A stretch of DNA of 64,000 nt, from NCBI RefSeq assembly GCF_963576545.1, contig NC_083648.1, positions 14,220,005 to 14,284,004 of the forward strand, given 5' to 3'. Positions 31,924 through 44,880 of the stretch are shown here, in pieces. The notes below the pieces were generated by a model that made no database searches, was not told the DNA's origin, and worked only from the letters and a program-made list of their open reading frames with translations. How positions within the stretch are numbered: the stretch's first letter is position 1; each line of letters begins with the position of its first letter. The position numbers were made by a program, and so were the translations under genes. The stretch is from Limanda limanda. Lineage: Eukaryota; Chordata; Actinopteri; Pleuronectiformes; Pleuronectidae.

Positions 31924-34900
31924 GACCTTATTTCACGTTTGAAGGAGTTGCCACTGGACTTTAAAAGCAGCCTCTTAAGGATGCAGCCCTTTGATTTAGT
32001 TTTGTGTAAAGATTTTGACTCTTGTGTTGGATAATTGTGATTAAAAACATTTGCCATGACCATGTTAAACCAGAGATAAAAGCAGAAAACATTTATAAAT
32101 ATCCAATTTTCTCACGCAAATAACCAACCCCAGTAGGAAAAGATAGAGGTAGGTCAAAATAATCCTTTTGTCCATAAAATGTGTCAAGAAACACATTTCT
32201 AAAACCATTTTAATTGAAATATCTTTCTCCGACAGTACTTTGAGAAGTGTGTGCACCGAAACATTACTGACTACATGAGCTTAACTTCATGACTGTGTGA
32301 AAGACCTTGACTCAGACTCGACTGTGGTTAAAGCCGCCCAGGGTACATTCCTGATCTGCATATCCGTGGCTCTGCATTTCTCCTGCTTTTCTACATAAAA
32401 GTATAGGAGCTGGCTAATTAGACTCCTCGGGTCAAAGGTTACAGAGCTGGAGGAGAGACGGGTCCTCCTGGGAAGGGCATGTCCAGATGTGGCATACCAT
32501 TCCTTCACATCTCCTCTACCTCCCATCGTACCTGCTCGCCATGCAGAAAAGCTTTTGGACAGCTGTGAGAACTAAGAGAACGGATAAATAATCCGTTTAA
32601 GGACACATGGAGTTTGTATATTCTCCACTATGTTGACAAGTTGAGGCTATTTGTGGGGATGTAAGTCACATTTACAGACAACTGGCGAAGGATTTGTCGT
32701 GGTTGTTATCATAATTGTCAGTCAAAATATTAAGAGAGGCAACATAAGTTCCTCTATTCTCTCTGGCTGCAATAAAGTAAAACACTTAGAGATAGTTCTG
32801 TTCCACAAAGGACATAATCAATTACTTAGATCAGTCACTTTAATTCATAAGTGGCCCGTGAGCAATATCCCTATAAATGGTCAGTCTCTTTTTCATCTAT
32901 GATTAGAGAGAGAGAACATATGTATCTACAAACACACGCTGAGTTTGCCTGCTTTGAAGCAAAAGTGGCAAAACACAGATTGTTTGGCATATATGCAAAC
33001 AAATTAAATACTGGTTTATATGGTCGGTATGTGCAGAGTGAAATAATTGCTGACATAAAATGAGACCAGAAATCGTTATGTACGACAGCAGAAGTGTGAC
33101 AGACGCAGGGCCAGAGATAAGGAGACCTTAAGGCCAATTCCACCACATATTAATGCTCAAAATGAAATATATTCCCAGTCCAGACAAACTCCATCATCCA
33201 ATTCCCATCCATAGCAGTGAGAGATAATAAAGAGAGCAAATGTGAATGTAAATGCTCCGGTACATGATGCATAAATGCCCTATTAATTGCTTGTTTTCTG
33301 CAGAACTGTTGCCGGGCTTTGGCACGACACCTCGGACCTCGTCCCAACGGAGTGATATCCACCTCCCCTCCCCTCCTTCTTCCTTGCAGCCCTCCCCCCC
33401 GTCCTCCATCTTCCTTCCTGTAGCCGGTGTTTATGTACTGAGGCAGAGAGCAGCAGTCTCATCACCATCCTTTCAGAAAAGGGATGGAGGGATGGAGGGA
33501 TGGAGTCATCAGCAGCCAACTCCCCTCGCTGTGGCCCTGACACCGATGGAAGGAGGGGGGGGGGGTGCTGTGTTGCCACGGCGACCACATCATATGAGTC
33601 AAAGTGAGACCTGTCAAGCTTAAACTTTTATTTTTTTTAAATTTAGTATTTTTTTATTTTGCATTACAATCGCCCTGATATGCTAATCTATTAGCGACAG
33701 TGGTAGTGGTGGGGGGTGAGGCGGACTGGCAGGTGGAGGGGAGGGGAACACAATTGTAATAAGGCCGCTGTGAGGGACAGCAATCTGCGGGGAAAGCTAC
33801 TTTATGCAGAAATCCAATTTAAGAGATTGGCTTAGCGACTGAGTCATTGAAGGTAAATCCAATGGTAATTACAGGTAAATCAAAGGTGAAAGCATGCAAA
33901 ACACTCCCGTACACAACCCGCTCTCTCACTTACTCTCTCGCCGCCCCCCCCTGCTATACTCATTACCACTTGCTTACCATACAGAAAGGGGAGCTGGGTG
34001 CATGGCATGAAGAATAAGCTCACCAGTACGGCTTAAAGGAGCTTGACACTCCTGGATACCCATCATTTGCATCATGAAAAAAGATAATTCAGTAATTAAA
34101 CAATAACCTTTTGCCTCAAAACCACTGCAAATTTGAAGTAATATTTAAATAGCTTCACCTCCGTCAATTGACTTTGTGCTAGTGCTGTAGAGGTGACGAA
34201 ACCAGCACAGACAGTTTGGTCTTAGTTTGTGTTGGCATCTGACCGATGAAAACTGCCCTGGATTTTATATAAACCCAACACTATATCAATAACTAGAGCT
34301 GAAACAAGGCTAAGTGTGGCAGCACCTACTGCTGAGTGGGTGCCAGCTTCCCACTGCGGGGGGGGACGATTGTAAGGGGAGGCAACAAAAACAGTCAAAT
34401 CCTTTTAGCCAAAGAAACCAATTTATCAGAGAATAGCAAAGCAATACTAGGAACAGCAGGTATTTTGGGAGACTTTGACATATAATCCATGTTTTGACAT
34501 TATGGAATGACATTTTAGAAGAAGCTTCCGTGCTTTCCAATTTGCTCTGCCCACCGAGATGCACAGGAGCAGTAATTTGCTAGATTGTAGATAGAGGGCT
34601 AACAAACAGCCAAGCTAGCAGCTCACAAGTCATTTATACTGACCTTTTATTTCAGGAGAAAATCAATGTTCTGTTAATATGCCACTAATAAGGAGACACC
34701 TTTCATTTGTTTGGCTCTCAAACTGCATAGACGCTTTTTAGCAGGCTTGTGGACAGACGTCCCAACATTGAATTCTGATTTGTTCACTGAAATCGGCCAC
34801 TTTGAACTTGTCGAATGAAAGCTGGAAAGGTGAACGTTAATATGACAGCCATAATGGAACTAGTGTCCAGCACAGGAGACCAACACAAGAAAACAAGGGC

Positions 34901-35505
34901 ACAGAAATTCACAGTGGACAACAGGGTTCAATCTGCTTTTGTTTTTCTCTCATTAGAATGTGTATGTGTGCTCCCTTTCTATCAAAAGGCCAATTCATAT
35001 TCCTGTGTTGAATTAATTCCATAGTAGCCTACGCCGTGGCCTGATGTGCCACCCCCCTCCCACCCCTCAAACTGGAGCTACATGTTGCAGCAACACTTTG
35101 GTAGCAAGTCTCAGTGTCGACAAGCGCACAACTCTTACAGTTCAACGGTCACACACAACATCTCCAATAACATCTTCCCTCTGTTCTGTGTTGCAGTAAT
35201 GTGAGTGAAAGTAACTGATGTTTGAAATGCATTAGGTCCAAGTCCAACATGACCTCCTCACTTCCAGACGCTGCTGTTTGAAGTACACACACGGTGGAAT
35301 AGAAAACCAACAACTGGAGGTTTAGGTGCAGAGCGACAAAGACAGCAAACACATCTAAATGCTCACAATGCAAACAAGTTTCAGGGAAACTCAGTGAATA
35401 GAAAGCAAAATACTGTTTAGTAAAGTAGCGGAAGTTTCAAATGGTTATCTTTTAGAATAACCTGAAAAAATGTAGACAGACTAAATACTGCACTCTTTTA
35501 GTGTA
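31924..35505. other. Unique noncoding sequence
   Basis: No supported gene. It holds a GGGATGGA x3 tandem (33481-33505), an 11-base G run (33555-33565), and a CNE-like segment at 33690-33900 with AGGTAAATC repeated at 33851 and 33873. An acceptor-like TTGTTTTCTGCAG at 33302 precedes a C-rich open frame that overlaps an open frame on the other strand and is probably not coding. Confidence 0.4.
33481..33505 (+). repeat. Short tandem GGGATGGA x3
   Basis: Three 8-base units in a row. Confidence 0.9.
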
Positions 35506-35529
35506 TTTTTTTTTTTTTTTTTTTTTTTT
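35506..35529. repeat. Poly(T) run of 24
   Basis: Uninterrupted T run. It could be the reverse complement of a retroposon poly(A) tail, but no retroposon body or flanking duplication was recognised. Confidence 0.85.
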
Positions 35530-37171
35530 AAGAAACTCAGAAATAGAGTGAAACTAAGGAATGTATCTCAAATGGCACGGTGGGACCTTTTTCCAAGCTA
35601 TGCCTGAGAGAAGGCTCAAAGTCTCAGACTATGAACACTCCTGGCGAAGGCCACATGCGCAGGCTCTGTGTTGATCCAACTCAGAAGTAAACCAGGCTTA
35701 AGACTTGAAGATGTACGACTGTGAGTGATGCAAGAAAATGTCACCCACCTAACAACTGTAACATATTTGTAATTAGAAACAATATTATGTGTAAAAATGA
35801 ACGTACTATCTTTAACGAACACTGCTGATTATGTCTGTGGTTCTGTCTCTGTGTGCAGGGTTTAAACTTTATACCACCCAAAGGGTTTTCATACCCATTA
35901 AGAGAGCATTACTTGGATCATATTTGAATGATGTCTCTGTTTGTGGTTTCATTCCTCAGCTGAGAGCAGAGGGAGGCTGTATTCAGAGACACCTCTTGGA
36001 AAGCAGCATCAACCCAGTAATAAAAAGGAGGCAACCCGGGGACAGAATAATTTATTTACACAATCAATGTGGCATTTACTCTCATTTCAGTCTATTTCCC
36101 AAACCGTCAGCTGTGTACACAGTGGAAGACTCACATTAAAATGCCAATAAGATAGTAAATCAGATAGAAACTAACATTTGGCTTTACTTCCCTTGGAACG
36201 CTGTTGTTAGGGAAACCGGTGTAGGTGTCCTGGTAAGACTGGAGGTGAATACTCACAGAGACGGTGGGGAATACACAGATAAAACAATGCTGTCGAAAAA
36301 CACTAACAACAGGATGTTTGACACTAAGTTTCTCTGACAAAAACAATTTTGCAAGTCATGCCTACGTGTATAAAAAAGGCTGTTTATAGGCTCGTGATGT
36401 GGTTTCAAGGGAACCTGGTTAATCTCCCCGGGATGGAGGTGAGGTCGTATCAGCATGTCTGTTGTTACCTATTGTCTCCATGTGATTTATTCTCCTCCTC
36501 TCCGCAGAGAAGCATAAAGAGACTGTGAAAGGGCTCCGGGAAGCCCAGCCGCTGTGTTATGGAGGTTTGAGCCACGGAGAAAAAACATGCGTTGAGATCA
36601 CAAATGCCAGCCTTGTTCATAGCACAACAACCTTGTATTGTCAGTGCCTCCCCCCTTGCCTGTTTTCACCCTTCTCGCTTACCTCCACTTCCCAATTTAT
36701 ATGTAAATTCCCTCTTTCTTAAACAATGCTATATGCACATCTATCCCGCTTCCTTTTAGAGAACCAACAATCTCGGATAAATAGCTTGAGCCCTGCATGG
36801 CAAGCAGCCGTATGAGTCATTGCAATTTAGCAGTTTAACTGTGGCTTTGTGACAACTTCTAATGAAACCTATAGGGGTGTACATTTTCCACGGCTCCTGG
36901 CCACTTGGGACTAGAACTCTCATATTGTGCATGTTGTAAATACCAAAGCTTGCAATAAAAGGTACAATCTCTGTGTTAGACACGCCTGTGAGCTGCATCT
37001 TCCCCATTCACAAGGCACCAAGAGCAAATTCCCCTGACTTGGCAGCAAAGGATGGACTGTTGAAAATCAGGCGACTGTGAGAATCAAAGATGGTGTTTCA
37101 TCTTCCACAGTAAAAACTTTAGCACAGCAGTAAAACCGGACCCTGATTCCATCTACTGCTGATCTCTACTC
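35530..37171. other. Unique noncoding sequence with weak exon-like signals
   Basis: A good acceptor (CTCCTCCTCTCCGCAG, ending near 36507) is followed by an open frame to 36722, but the product is not recognisable and no donor or poly(A) signal supports an exon. The frame at 35831-36139 is likewise unsupported. Confidence 0.35.
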
Positions 37172-37416
37172 CCATCCATCCATCCATCACCTGTCCCTTT
37201 AGGGCCATGGTGGTACTTCAGCCATCCCAGCTGACATTGGGAGAGAGGTTTCCAGAATATCACGAGAACAACATATTGACACAAACAACCATTCGCATAG
37301 AATTTTCACAGCTGGTTAATTTTGTCTCCAGTCAACCTCACTCCAATCGGCATTGTCTTTGGACTGTGGGAGGAAGCTGGAGAACCCAGACACACGGAGA
37401 ACATGCACACAGTGAA
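37172..37416 (-). mobile_element. tRNA-derived SINE, tail-side part, split by insertion
   Basis: A (CATC)n tail at 37173-37188, a badly decayed middle, then TTTGGACTGTGGGAGGAAGC and ACGGAGAACATGCACACAG, all in SINE order on the minus strand. The matching head block reappears after the following element at 38405-38444, so the SINE seems to have been interrupted. Confidence 0.6.
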
Positions 37417-38404
37417 GGCCAATTTATGCTTGAGCGTATTTTGTAAACCGGATAGATAAGACCGCCCTATCCGTTGTGAAACGCCCTCTCCGAGTGCTTC
37501 GGACAGCTTTTCGTACACCTCTGATTTTTCTAACTGTCCGTGTTGTGTCGGAGAGCCCACGGACAGCTCTTGGCTGTGATTGGTCCGCGAACGACATAAT
37601 TTCCGTATGAAGTCATTTCCGTACGACGTCATTTCTGTTCGACGTCATTTCCGGACCTGTAACTTCCTGATTCACAATAAACACATACACAACTACGATT
37701 CTACGATTAATGTGACGTGTGTGTTGAGCCAGCGGAGTTGTCCGGCTGACGGTGGCTCGTTCGAGCACTGACGGCATGTGTGCACGGTCACATACGGTTA
37801 GAACGAGCTTTCAAAACGGCGCTAGCAGGCTAGGCTAGCGGGCTAGCCACCATGCTAACTGCGGTGTTAACAGTGCAAGAACCCGCCGTCACGACTTTAA
37901 TTCCACTTCTATCATGACACTGTTTCTATAATACCGCCAGGTTAGAAGCAAACACTGGGTAGTAGTTAGTGCAGGGAGTCCCTGCTGACTGTGTGTGGAA
38001 GCTGGGGGGAGCTAGCTGGGATGGGAGCTAGCTAGGTCCGTCTAGCTTCAAGCTACAAGCTGTGGAATCAGCAACACAGTTCGGAAACAAGACCTGGGAA
38101 CCGCTGCGCTAAGAAACGATAACATCAGCATCTTGACCCGCTGGGTGTCACTTTATTTAGTTCTGTTAGTTGCCATGGTTCAGTGTGTGGGAGGCAGGCT
38201 GACAGAGAAATATAAACACAAGTGGACTTCTTCTTCCGATAATTGGGGTAGGCTTCTCTGAGCTCGTCTTCCGTTGCGCCACCTATGGGTTGGTGGTGAA
38301 TTTTTTCCGACGTACAGTGGTCGGAGAAGTAAATATCAAAAAGACTCTTCGACCCCTGTGGAGCCCTCTCCGAGAAACGGATACGTAGTAGTATACAAGA
38401 GCCT
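37417..38404. mobile_element. Harbinger-like non-autonomous DNA element
   Basis: A GC- and CpG-richer block of about 990 bases between two halves of a SINE. The left end, GGCCAATTTATGCTTGAGCG, is a form I remember from fish Harbinger-like elements. The right end is only weakly complementary (GGCC shared, the rest diverged), so the boundaries and class are provisional. Internal features include a 16-base tandem repeat (37599-37654) and clusters of GCTAGC palindromes near 37820-37850 and 37990-38035. No transposase frame was seen. Confidence 0.45.
37599..37654 (+). repeat. 16-base tandem repeat with CRE-like cores
   Basis: Three and a half units of ATTTCCGTACGACGTC-type sequence. The second and third units carry GACGTCA, close to a cAMP-response-element half-palindrome. 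It lies inside the Harbinger-like element and may act as a promoter-like segment of it; activity is not shown. Confidence 0.75.
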
Positions 38405-38444
38405 TGAGGCCACAGATGTGAAGCACACTGTGCGACTCACTGAT
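38405..38444 (-). mobile_element. SINE head-side fragment after insertion
   Basis: GATGTGAAGCACACTGTGCG followed by ACTCACTG resembles the SINE head (reverse complement of the CAGTGGTTAGC...CTCACAG promoter region) and is the piece missing from 37172-37416. Confidence 0.4.
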
Positions 38445-41400
38445 TTCACTTACCTACAGGAAATACAGTCAACAATCCTATAAATTGTGGATTTACATCG
38501 ACACAAACCCACACAAATGCATCTCACACTCAACTGGCGATTCCGAGATTTATACTATTCCATTATTTATTTTTCCTCCAAGGAGTATTCCGGCTTAATG
38601 ATCATTTATTGACACACTCATTAAACATTAACTAACAATAACTAATTGCTATTTACTGACTTTAACGATTAATGACCACAAAGTGCTGTGTAAATAATTA
38701 TTTGATCACACCATACTGGAGTCTGAGTAACAGCACCTGTTAAAGTGTTACTATTGTTTTCAACGACGAAATGCGCCTCCTAATCCATTTGTTTCTTTAT
38801 TCTCTCTGAAAACCTCAGTGGGAAAACAGAGTGCCTCCGATAGGACCGTCCAAAAAAGACTTTATATTTGCAAGATTACCCCCATGCTGAGCTCGGAGGG
38901 CTTTGAGAAAATAACCTGATAAGAAATTCCAAGAGCTTGCAAGCTTTATTTGATGCCCCACCGCCTTGAGGTTGAATGGACAACCAATAGTTTGATGGAT
39001 ATGTTTTCAAAATTTGCACATTTGACAAAAGCCCTTAGCACAAATCGCGGCTTCTGTTAAGAAGCGGGGGTCATAGAGTCTCAGATTCATCAAACATTTA
39101 CATGTCACCATACAAACATTTAACTTGAGACTCCACTTTAGGGGATTTTGATTGATGCTCATAGCGTATAGTCTTATTTCACAGAGAAAGATCACCCTGA
39201 CTATAAAATCCAATCCAAACATATACACACAAACAAGCTTATATACACGTGTTGCACGAATCACAATTTATGACCTCATTTACACCGGTAGGATATTTGA
39301 GTAATTGGCTGGATGGCAGGGCCGGCTGTGGTCCGGATGCTCTATGGAGCGTTAAACGATGTTGAGAGGTTCGGCCGTGGTGTTGAGCTAATACAATTTG
39401 TTTCCTGTGCCTCTGCTGCGTTGCTATGCTGGATTAGTTTTCTGCTTTCGCTGCTCGGCCTCTCTCCATCTGAAAGTGTGCAACCCACCGCCCAGCTCAG
39501 CACTCCGTCCTCCGTCCCGATCTACATGCACGTGCGAAGGCATACGTTTGAACACAGACACACACACACACGCGCACGTCTCTGCTGTGTGTACGGGGAC
39601 CGGTTTGCCAAACGCTCCACTGCTCAAGCACAGCGAGGGATTAATCTGTTGGCAGCTGGCCCTCTAGATCTCCAGTTCACGACGCCCACCTCGCGTACCC
39701 CTGCCTTCAATATGAAAACACTTCCTCAGAAATGTCTCATCTACCTCTTTCTCAGGCGTCATTCGTAGAGGCGGACGATGAATGGCAAAGCTCGAATGAA
39801 GAAAGGAGCAAATGGAGAATGCGGGGCGAGACAGCACATTCACAGTCGAGAGCAGCATGGCGGAAAGGGGATTTAGCACAGGATAAATTCATGAGTGTGT
39901 GAAAAGGGGCGAGAGTGGACGAAAATAATAAGATGAGGAATCAAATGGAGGCGGGAGGTAGATTCAGATAGAGGGCGCGGAGACGAGGTGGACGTCTGAG
40001 AGGCCGGACTCTGGGAAACAAGGATGAAAAGAAATATGTGAGTCTCGCTAGTTTTATTCGGAGCTAAACTCTGGAAAATGTTCGCACAATGGAGTTGGCT
40101 CTTTCACCAGTGTTTCCCAGATGAAAAAAGCAGCAGGAGATTCTACGGCTAAAAGAGTTCGCAACCGGAAAATCAGTGTTCAAGTGTCGGGTGGCACATC
40201 GTACAGAACAAGGTTTTGTTTACGGCACATTGACACCGACACAGCCTGTGGATATTTGTATTCTTTTTGTTTCTTTCAGTTTAGTTTCTGTCGCCATCAA
40301 CACATCCTCCCAATTTTCTGTTGTATTCTTGCCACGGCTCATTCCGACACTATCCAAAGGTTCACAAGGATGCCTGGAAGGAAAACTGCTAGTCTACGGC
40401 AACTGACTCGTTTCTCACATACAGCCCCTATGGATGATTCCAGGAGATTATCTGGAGTTCAGTGCATATCTGAAAGCAGCTTATGTAGCTTCAGAAGAGG
40501 CTGTTATGGTATAGATTGTGGGTGATGATTCCAGAACTAACCAATCACCTTTAAAATCGACAACTGAGACTTGACTAATCTTCAAATATTATTGACTGAA
40601 CCAACGACTCCCAACCGTGACAAACTAATGTAAAGTCTCTTAGAACTAGAATTTGCTGCCCTATTTAATATTTCTTTATCTCTGATTATTCACCCTCATG
40701 CAATGTATCTTCCAAAAGTATTTGAGGATTATGGAAGCAGAGATTAGGGCTTTTATTGTTGCATGCTTCACCACTGGCTACCCACTTCAATTAGTCAGTA
40801 GCACCCCCTGTGGTTATAGCAGCTCATACAGCAGGATTACTGTGTAAAAGTGCTAAAGCTTCATAAAATGCTCCTCAGCCAGTTAACTGCTGGTCAACAC
40901 AAAGTAAGCTACACTGCCTCTGTGCCTTGTTCTCTCATTTATTTTATAAAAGGCCTCAAATTACCAAATCCTTTTTACAGCGTGTAGGTGTATAGTGCTA
41001 ATTCTTCACCCTCACTGAGCAAAACACAAGTATGTATCCCTGATTGCTTCTCATTATCACAGACTTAAGGGCTGAGTAAAGGATGGATAGAAAGAAAACA
41101 GGGAGAATGATTTGTTTCTGGCAGGGACATCTACCTTTAAAAGGCTACTTATGTGAGATCACGCTTTCAGGGTTTCTATATGTCATCCAAGTGGCTGGTG
41201 CTTTTTCTTCCTGCCTCTGTATATACTCTCTTTAAATACATTTCCATGCTGTGACTCCACACAGTGCCTTATACTTTATTCTGCTGTAAATTACACTAAG
41301 TCAATGCTCTTTGGCTCGAAAAGCTTTCATTTGAAATTTGATATCCAGACACGTAACTTGTAGACAACAGCGATCTGCATCAACCACCAATGTTTCCACA

Positions 41401-42037
41401 GTTTCAGTTTGTAATTGTGATATTTGATTGAAGCCATGAATTCAATAACTGTAAATGAACATTCAGTTTACATGATAGTACAGTTTCTGCATGTAAAAAT
41501 AATATGTAAAAAAAACGAAAGGTCAGGTTGATACGTTGTTTCTGAAACACTTTTGATCTTATTCGTTGAAATCCTCTTCACGTCCTGATAGCCATCAATA
41601 ATTTTAAAAAAGAATAAATGGCGGTATCTGTTGACCTAGAAGAACTGGAATAAACACGACCAATAATCTCATCCAGACCATTGGCTGGCGTCACTGTCTA
41701 TCACTGACCTACCGACCTGCCTGTCAGTGATCTCACTGCACATGAAGAGAGTCTTTACAGACACACAGTGCTGAAGCAGGGATGATAGCCAGAGGTTAGA
41801 GAGTTAGTCAGAAAAAGCCAGCTTGTTGCAGTTGTTTTGAAGTCTGTGTTCATATGGGTGTTGCTCTGAAGAGAAGACCGAAAGGAGGTGGTGATATTTA
41901 TTTGTTGCAATTTTTTAAAAGTGTACTCTGCTCTTGCTAGCTCGTTCAGGATCACCGACCCTGGCTTTAAACATCCAGGTGTGTGGTTTAGAATTTTTGA
42001 CTTTTTTCTTCAAACTGAAAATCTATTTTTCTTCCAG
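38445..42037. other. Long unique stretch without a supported gene
   Basis: A (CA)n run at 39557-39576 and a GC-richer part at about 39310-40100. Open frames at 39313-39768 and 40121-40525 (+) have no recognisable domain, no splice support, and overlap frames in other registers. Confidence 0.4.
39557..39576. repeat. (CA)n microsatellite
   Basis: CA units ending in CGCGCAC. Confidence 0.9.
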
Positions 42038-42540
42038 TAAAAACGTGTCCATGCCAGCTCTCCCCGATGACCTGTTAGCTCACCTCCCCAAACAGCCTCC
42101 ACCTCCTCTTTATAAGCTCACTGTGCCTTTTCTCGTGGATCCATCACACTCCAACAGAAGACTGAAATCGTGATTTATACTTAAATTTTGCACTTTGCTC
42201 CTATATTTCACAGGCACTCAACCTCTTAGTTAGAGCCCAAGTTATTAATGTTCTGCGCTCCGCTAGTCACACACTTATACACACACACAAGGGTGGCTGT
42301 TTTCATAAAGCACTGCATTATTATTATTGGAGCACGGGCGCTGTGCCCAGTCGCCGGGTGCCGGGTTGAGCGGAAGTAGTCATTACATTTAAATTGAGCA
42401 ATATTTTTCTTTTGATGCTTCAGGAGCTGGTGTACAGTGGAATTATGAACTGTTCATTTATTTGTTGCAAATACTCATCCATATGAACCTGTGCGTTTCT
42501 CACTGGGAAACTTTAATAAACCTGATGCACGATGCTAAAT
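42038..42540 (+). other. Weak candidate terminal exon
   Basis: An acceptor-like TTTTTCTTCCAG ends at about 42037, the downstream frame is open to TGA at 42173 (residues such as MPALPDDLLAHLPKQPPPP), and AATAAA occurs at 42515-42520. Each motif is common by chance and the peptide is not recognised. Confidence 0.15.
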
Positions 42541-44581
42541 TGCTAACTTATGAGCATCCCCTTGATAATGAAATGTATTAGTTGAATATAGGTTCTAATA
42601 TAAAAAGGGTCAATCAAAGGTGCAGCTGCATTATTCAACCCAGCAACGGTTGTGGGAAAATCAGTTGAATACAATAAAATAAGAAATGACATTGCTGAAC
42701 AGAAAACATGCTTCTCTATGAATATAAATAAGGTTAATAACAACTCATAAAGCGGTGTTACGTTGACATGGAGACAGCTACATCATCCATATTCAAACAT
42801 CTTTGATAATATGCAATTATTCAACATGAGACTGCAACATGCATGATTAGTTCTGCCCTCCGTGTTCTTTCAGCTGGACAGGTTCCCCCTCTAACACTTG
42901 CCAATCATCCTGCTGTCTACACTCTGAAACAGTTCCTAGCCTGAGGCAGAAGTTACAGCTGTATCTGAGGCCACAACAGGGTCTGACAAAGCAGCCGGTC
43001 AGCGCAAGCAGACCCACACTTTCTCTTTTATTTATTTATCAAAACACCGCCTGCCTCACATTCTGCTGTAACATCATTATCTGGCTGCTTTCTGACATTT
43101 GTGAGTTTGGAATTACAGTGACTCTTCTGTCTGGAGTAAAGTTCTGAGACTTTCAGCAACAAAAGAACGGTACCTATCGTTAACAATATCTGAAAAGAAA
43201 ATCACTTAATTAAATATTAATTAAAAATGTAATGGTCATGGGTCTAATTTAATTCAACTCAAGTTTAAGAAGTATATTAAATATAAATATAAATTCCTAA
43301 ATATCTGAACTGCTACTGATAGTGTTATCTTCATAGTGACACACCCAGAGAAAACTGAATATGTCCCAAAAAATACTGAATAGCATGGAACCTGTAAAGT
43401 CATGGCTATACTCCAGTGATATAAATGGTTCTGTCCATACATGCAAGTACTTGTGTCTACATTTTTGGTCCTTTAGCATATGAACATTAGTACCCTTCTC
43501 TGGCGTAACAGAAAATACCCCATTAAAATACTATATAAAGACACAGCTCATTTTTGCAGCTTTTCTTTTTTTGTGACTGAGAAAATGTAAATTCAACTGT
43601 GTCCATTATATGAAACTTGCTGCGCTGTGACAAGTGCGGGTCAGAAAACAATGTAATGCCTGTCATCCTTCTTAATTTGTATTTTGATGTAAAATGTTGT
43701 GTTTTGCAGGTTTAACTCTGCTTTAATTTCACGTGGTGTTTTTGTCACTCTTATCTACGATGCCAACAGAATGAGAGAGCCCCTGTCCTATTGTCCATTC
43801 AGTCAAAGACTGGCAGAGCAGTTAACTGCGCGGCTCCTGTGCCCCTCATGCTTTGATCTCCCCTTGGCATTCTCTCAGCCTCAACCCCATTTTCATCGGT
43901 GTGCATTAGTTAACAAAAGGGAGTAAAGAGAGGAGAGATATCTCCCTGAGAACGAAGAGATCTGCACCTAGAGACTTCAAAGCAGGCTTTGAAGCTGGGT
44001 AGGAGACAGCAGCATGTACACAGAAGAGAGAAGCCTCTCCACTGCCCTGCTATGCTGCATCATTCACTCTTTAGTGCAATCCACTCCACCTAGTCATTGA
44101 ACCAGGTGTGACTCCGATCCTCTATAGGGTTTTCGTCAGTCTGACCATTTATTTCCCAGAACCTGAGCTGTCTACAAATGTGTTAAGGTCAAGGACCATG
44201 CAATCATCTAATCTTAGAGTGGAGAAAGGCCTTTAAAACAGGACAACTCCTTTCTCTTTAGGCCTATCTTAATGTGATACATTTCCATCAGTATTTATCC
44301 ACAGATCTAAAGTCACTTGTGGTCAAATCTCAGCCAATGGATGGTGTGTATTTATCTCTGATTTTAGCCACACTTCTGACATTCTCTGTCTGGTGGCAAC
44401 CCTGTGTCATAGAAGTTAGGTTTGAATATTACTAAGTTGTTTATCCAAGTGTCTGCAAGTGTCTAGTTGAATAACTGTCATCATCCGCTCATGACTGCAT
44501 GGACCCCATTGACATTCAGCCCAATATCTATGCCTTTGCAGACTGTGCAGCAACTCTACAAACTCTAGATACAGGCTGCCA
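42541..44581. other. AT-rich unique sequence
   Basis: No exon or transposon recognised. Confidence 0.45.
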
Positions 44582-44880
44582 TTTATCCCCCCCCAGATGC
44601 TACTTCTTCTACTTCTACATTATTATAGTGGTTGGCAAGCCATAGAATTACCAACAGGAAACACACATACGTGGAACGCCAGACTGACAATTGCAGTGCA
44701 ATTTGAACTGCATGTGGGTCCATGCGACAGGAGAAAAGTCTGCAGCATTCCCCAGTATGTACGAGTCTTAACTACAGCTCTGCAGAACAGCAAGGGCGGC
44801 TGTCGACTCCAAGTCTTGTTTCTGTGATGAAACCACCCACTTCCCATTACCGAGATGAAAAAAACTAAGCAGCAGGTGAA
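44582..44880 (+). repeat. Probable dispersed fish repeat
   Basis: Contains TTCTACTTCTACATTATTAT followed by GTGGTTGGCAAGCCATAG, a combination remembered from a dispersed fish element. No terminal repeats found, so extent and class are uncertain. Confidence 0.35.

Noticed and set aside
33303..33623. Proline-rich frame after an acceptor-like motif
   Set aside because: Driven by C-rich low-complexity DNA; the opposite strand is open as well.
35506..35529. Poly(T) as the tail of a minus-strand processed pseudogene
   Set aside because: No gene-like body next to it and no target-site duplication around it.
35831..36139. 103-codon frame with two internal CAG acceptor-like sites
   Set aside because: No consistent exon structure and no recognisable content.
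36508..36722. Open frame after a good acceptor
   Set aside because: The product is unrecognised, ends in low-complexity Ser/Pro/Phe, and has neither a donor nor a poly(A) signal. Noted only in the interval entry.
39313..39768. 151-codon plus-strand frame with a hydrophobic part
   Set aside because: Passes through a CA repeat, overlaps frames in two other registers, and has no recognisable domain or exon boundary.
40121..40525. 134-codon plus-strand frame
   Set aside because: No known motif, no splice support, and an alternative overlapping frame is also open.
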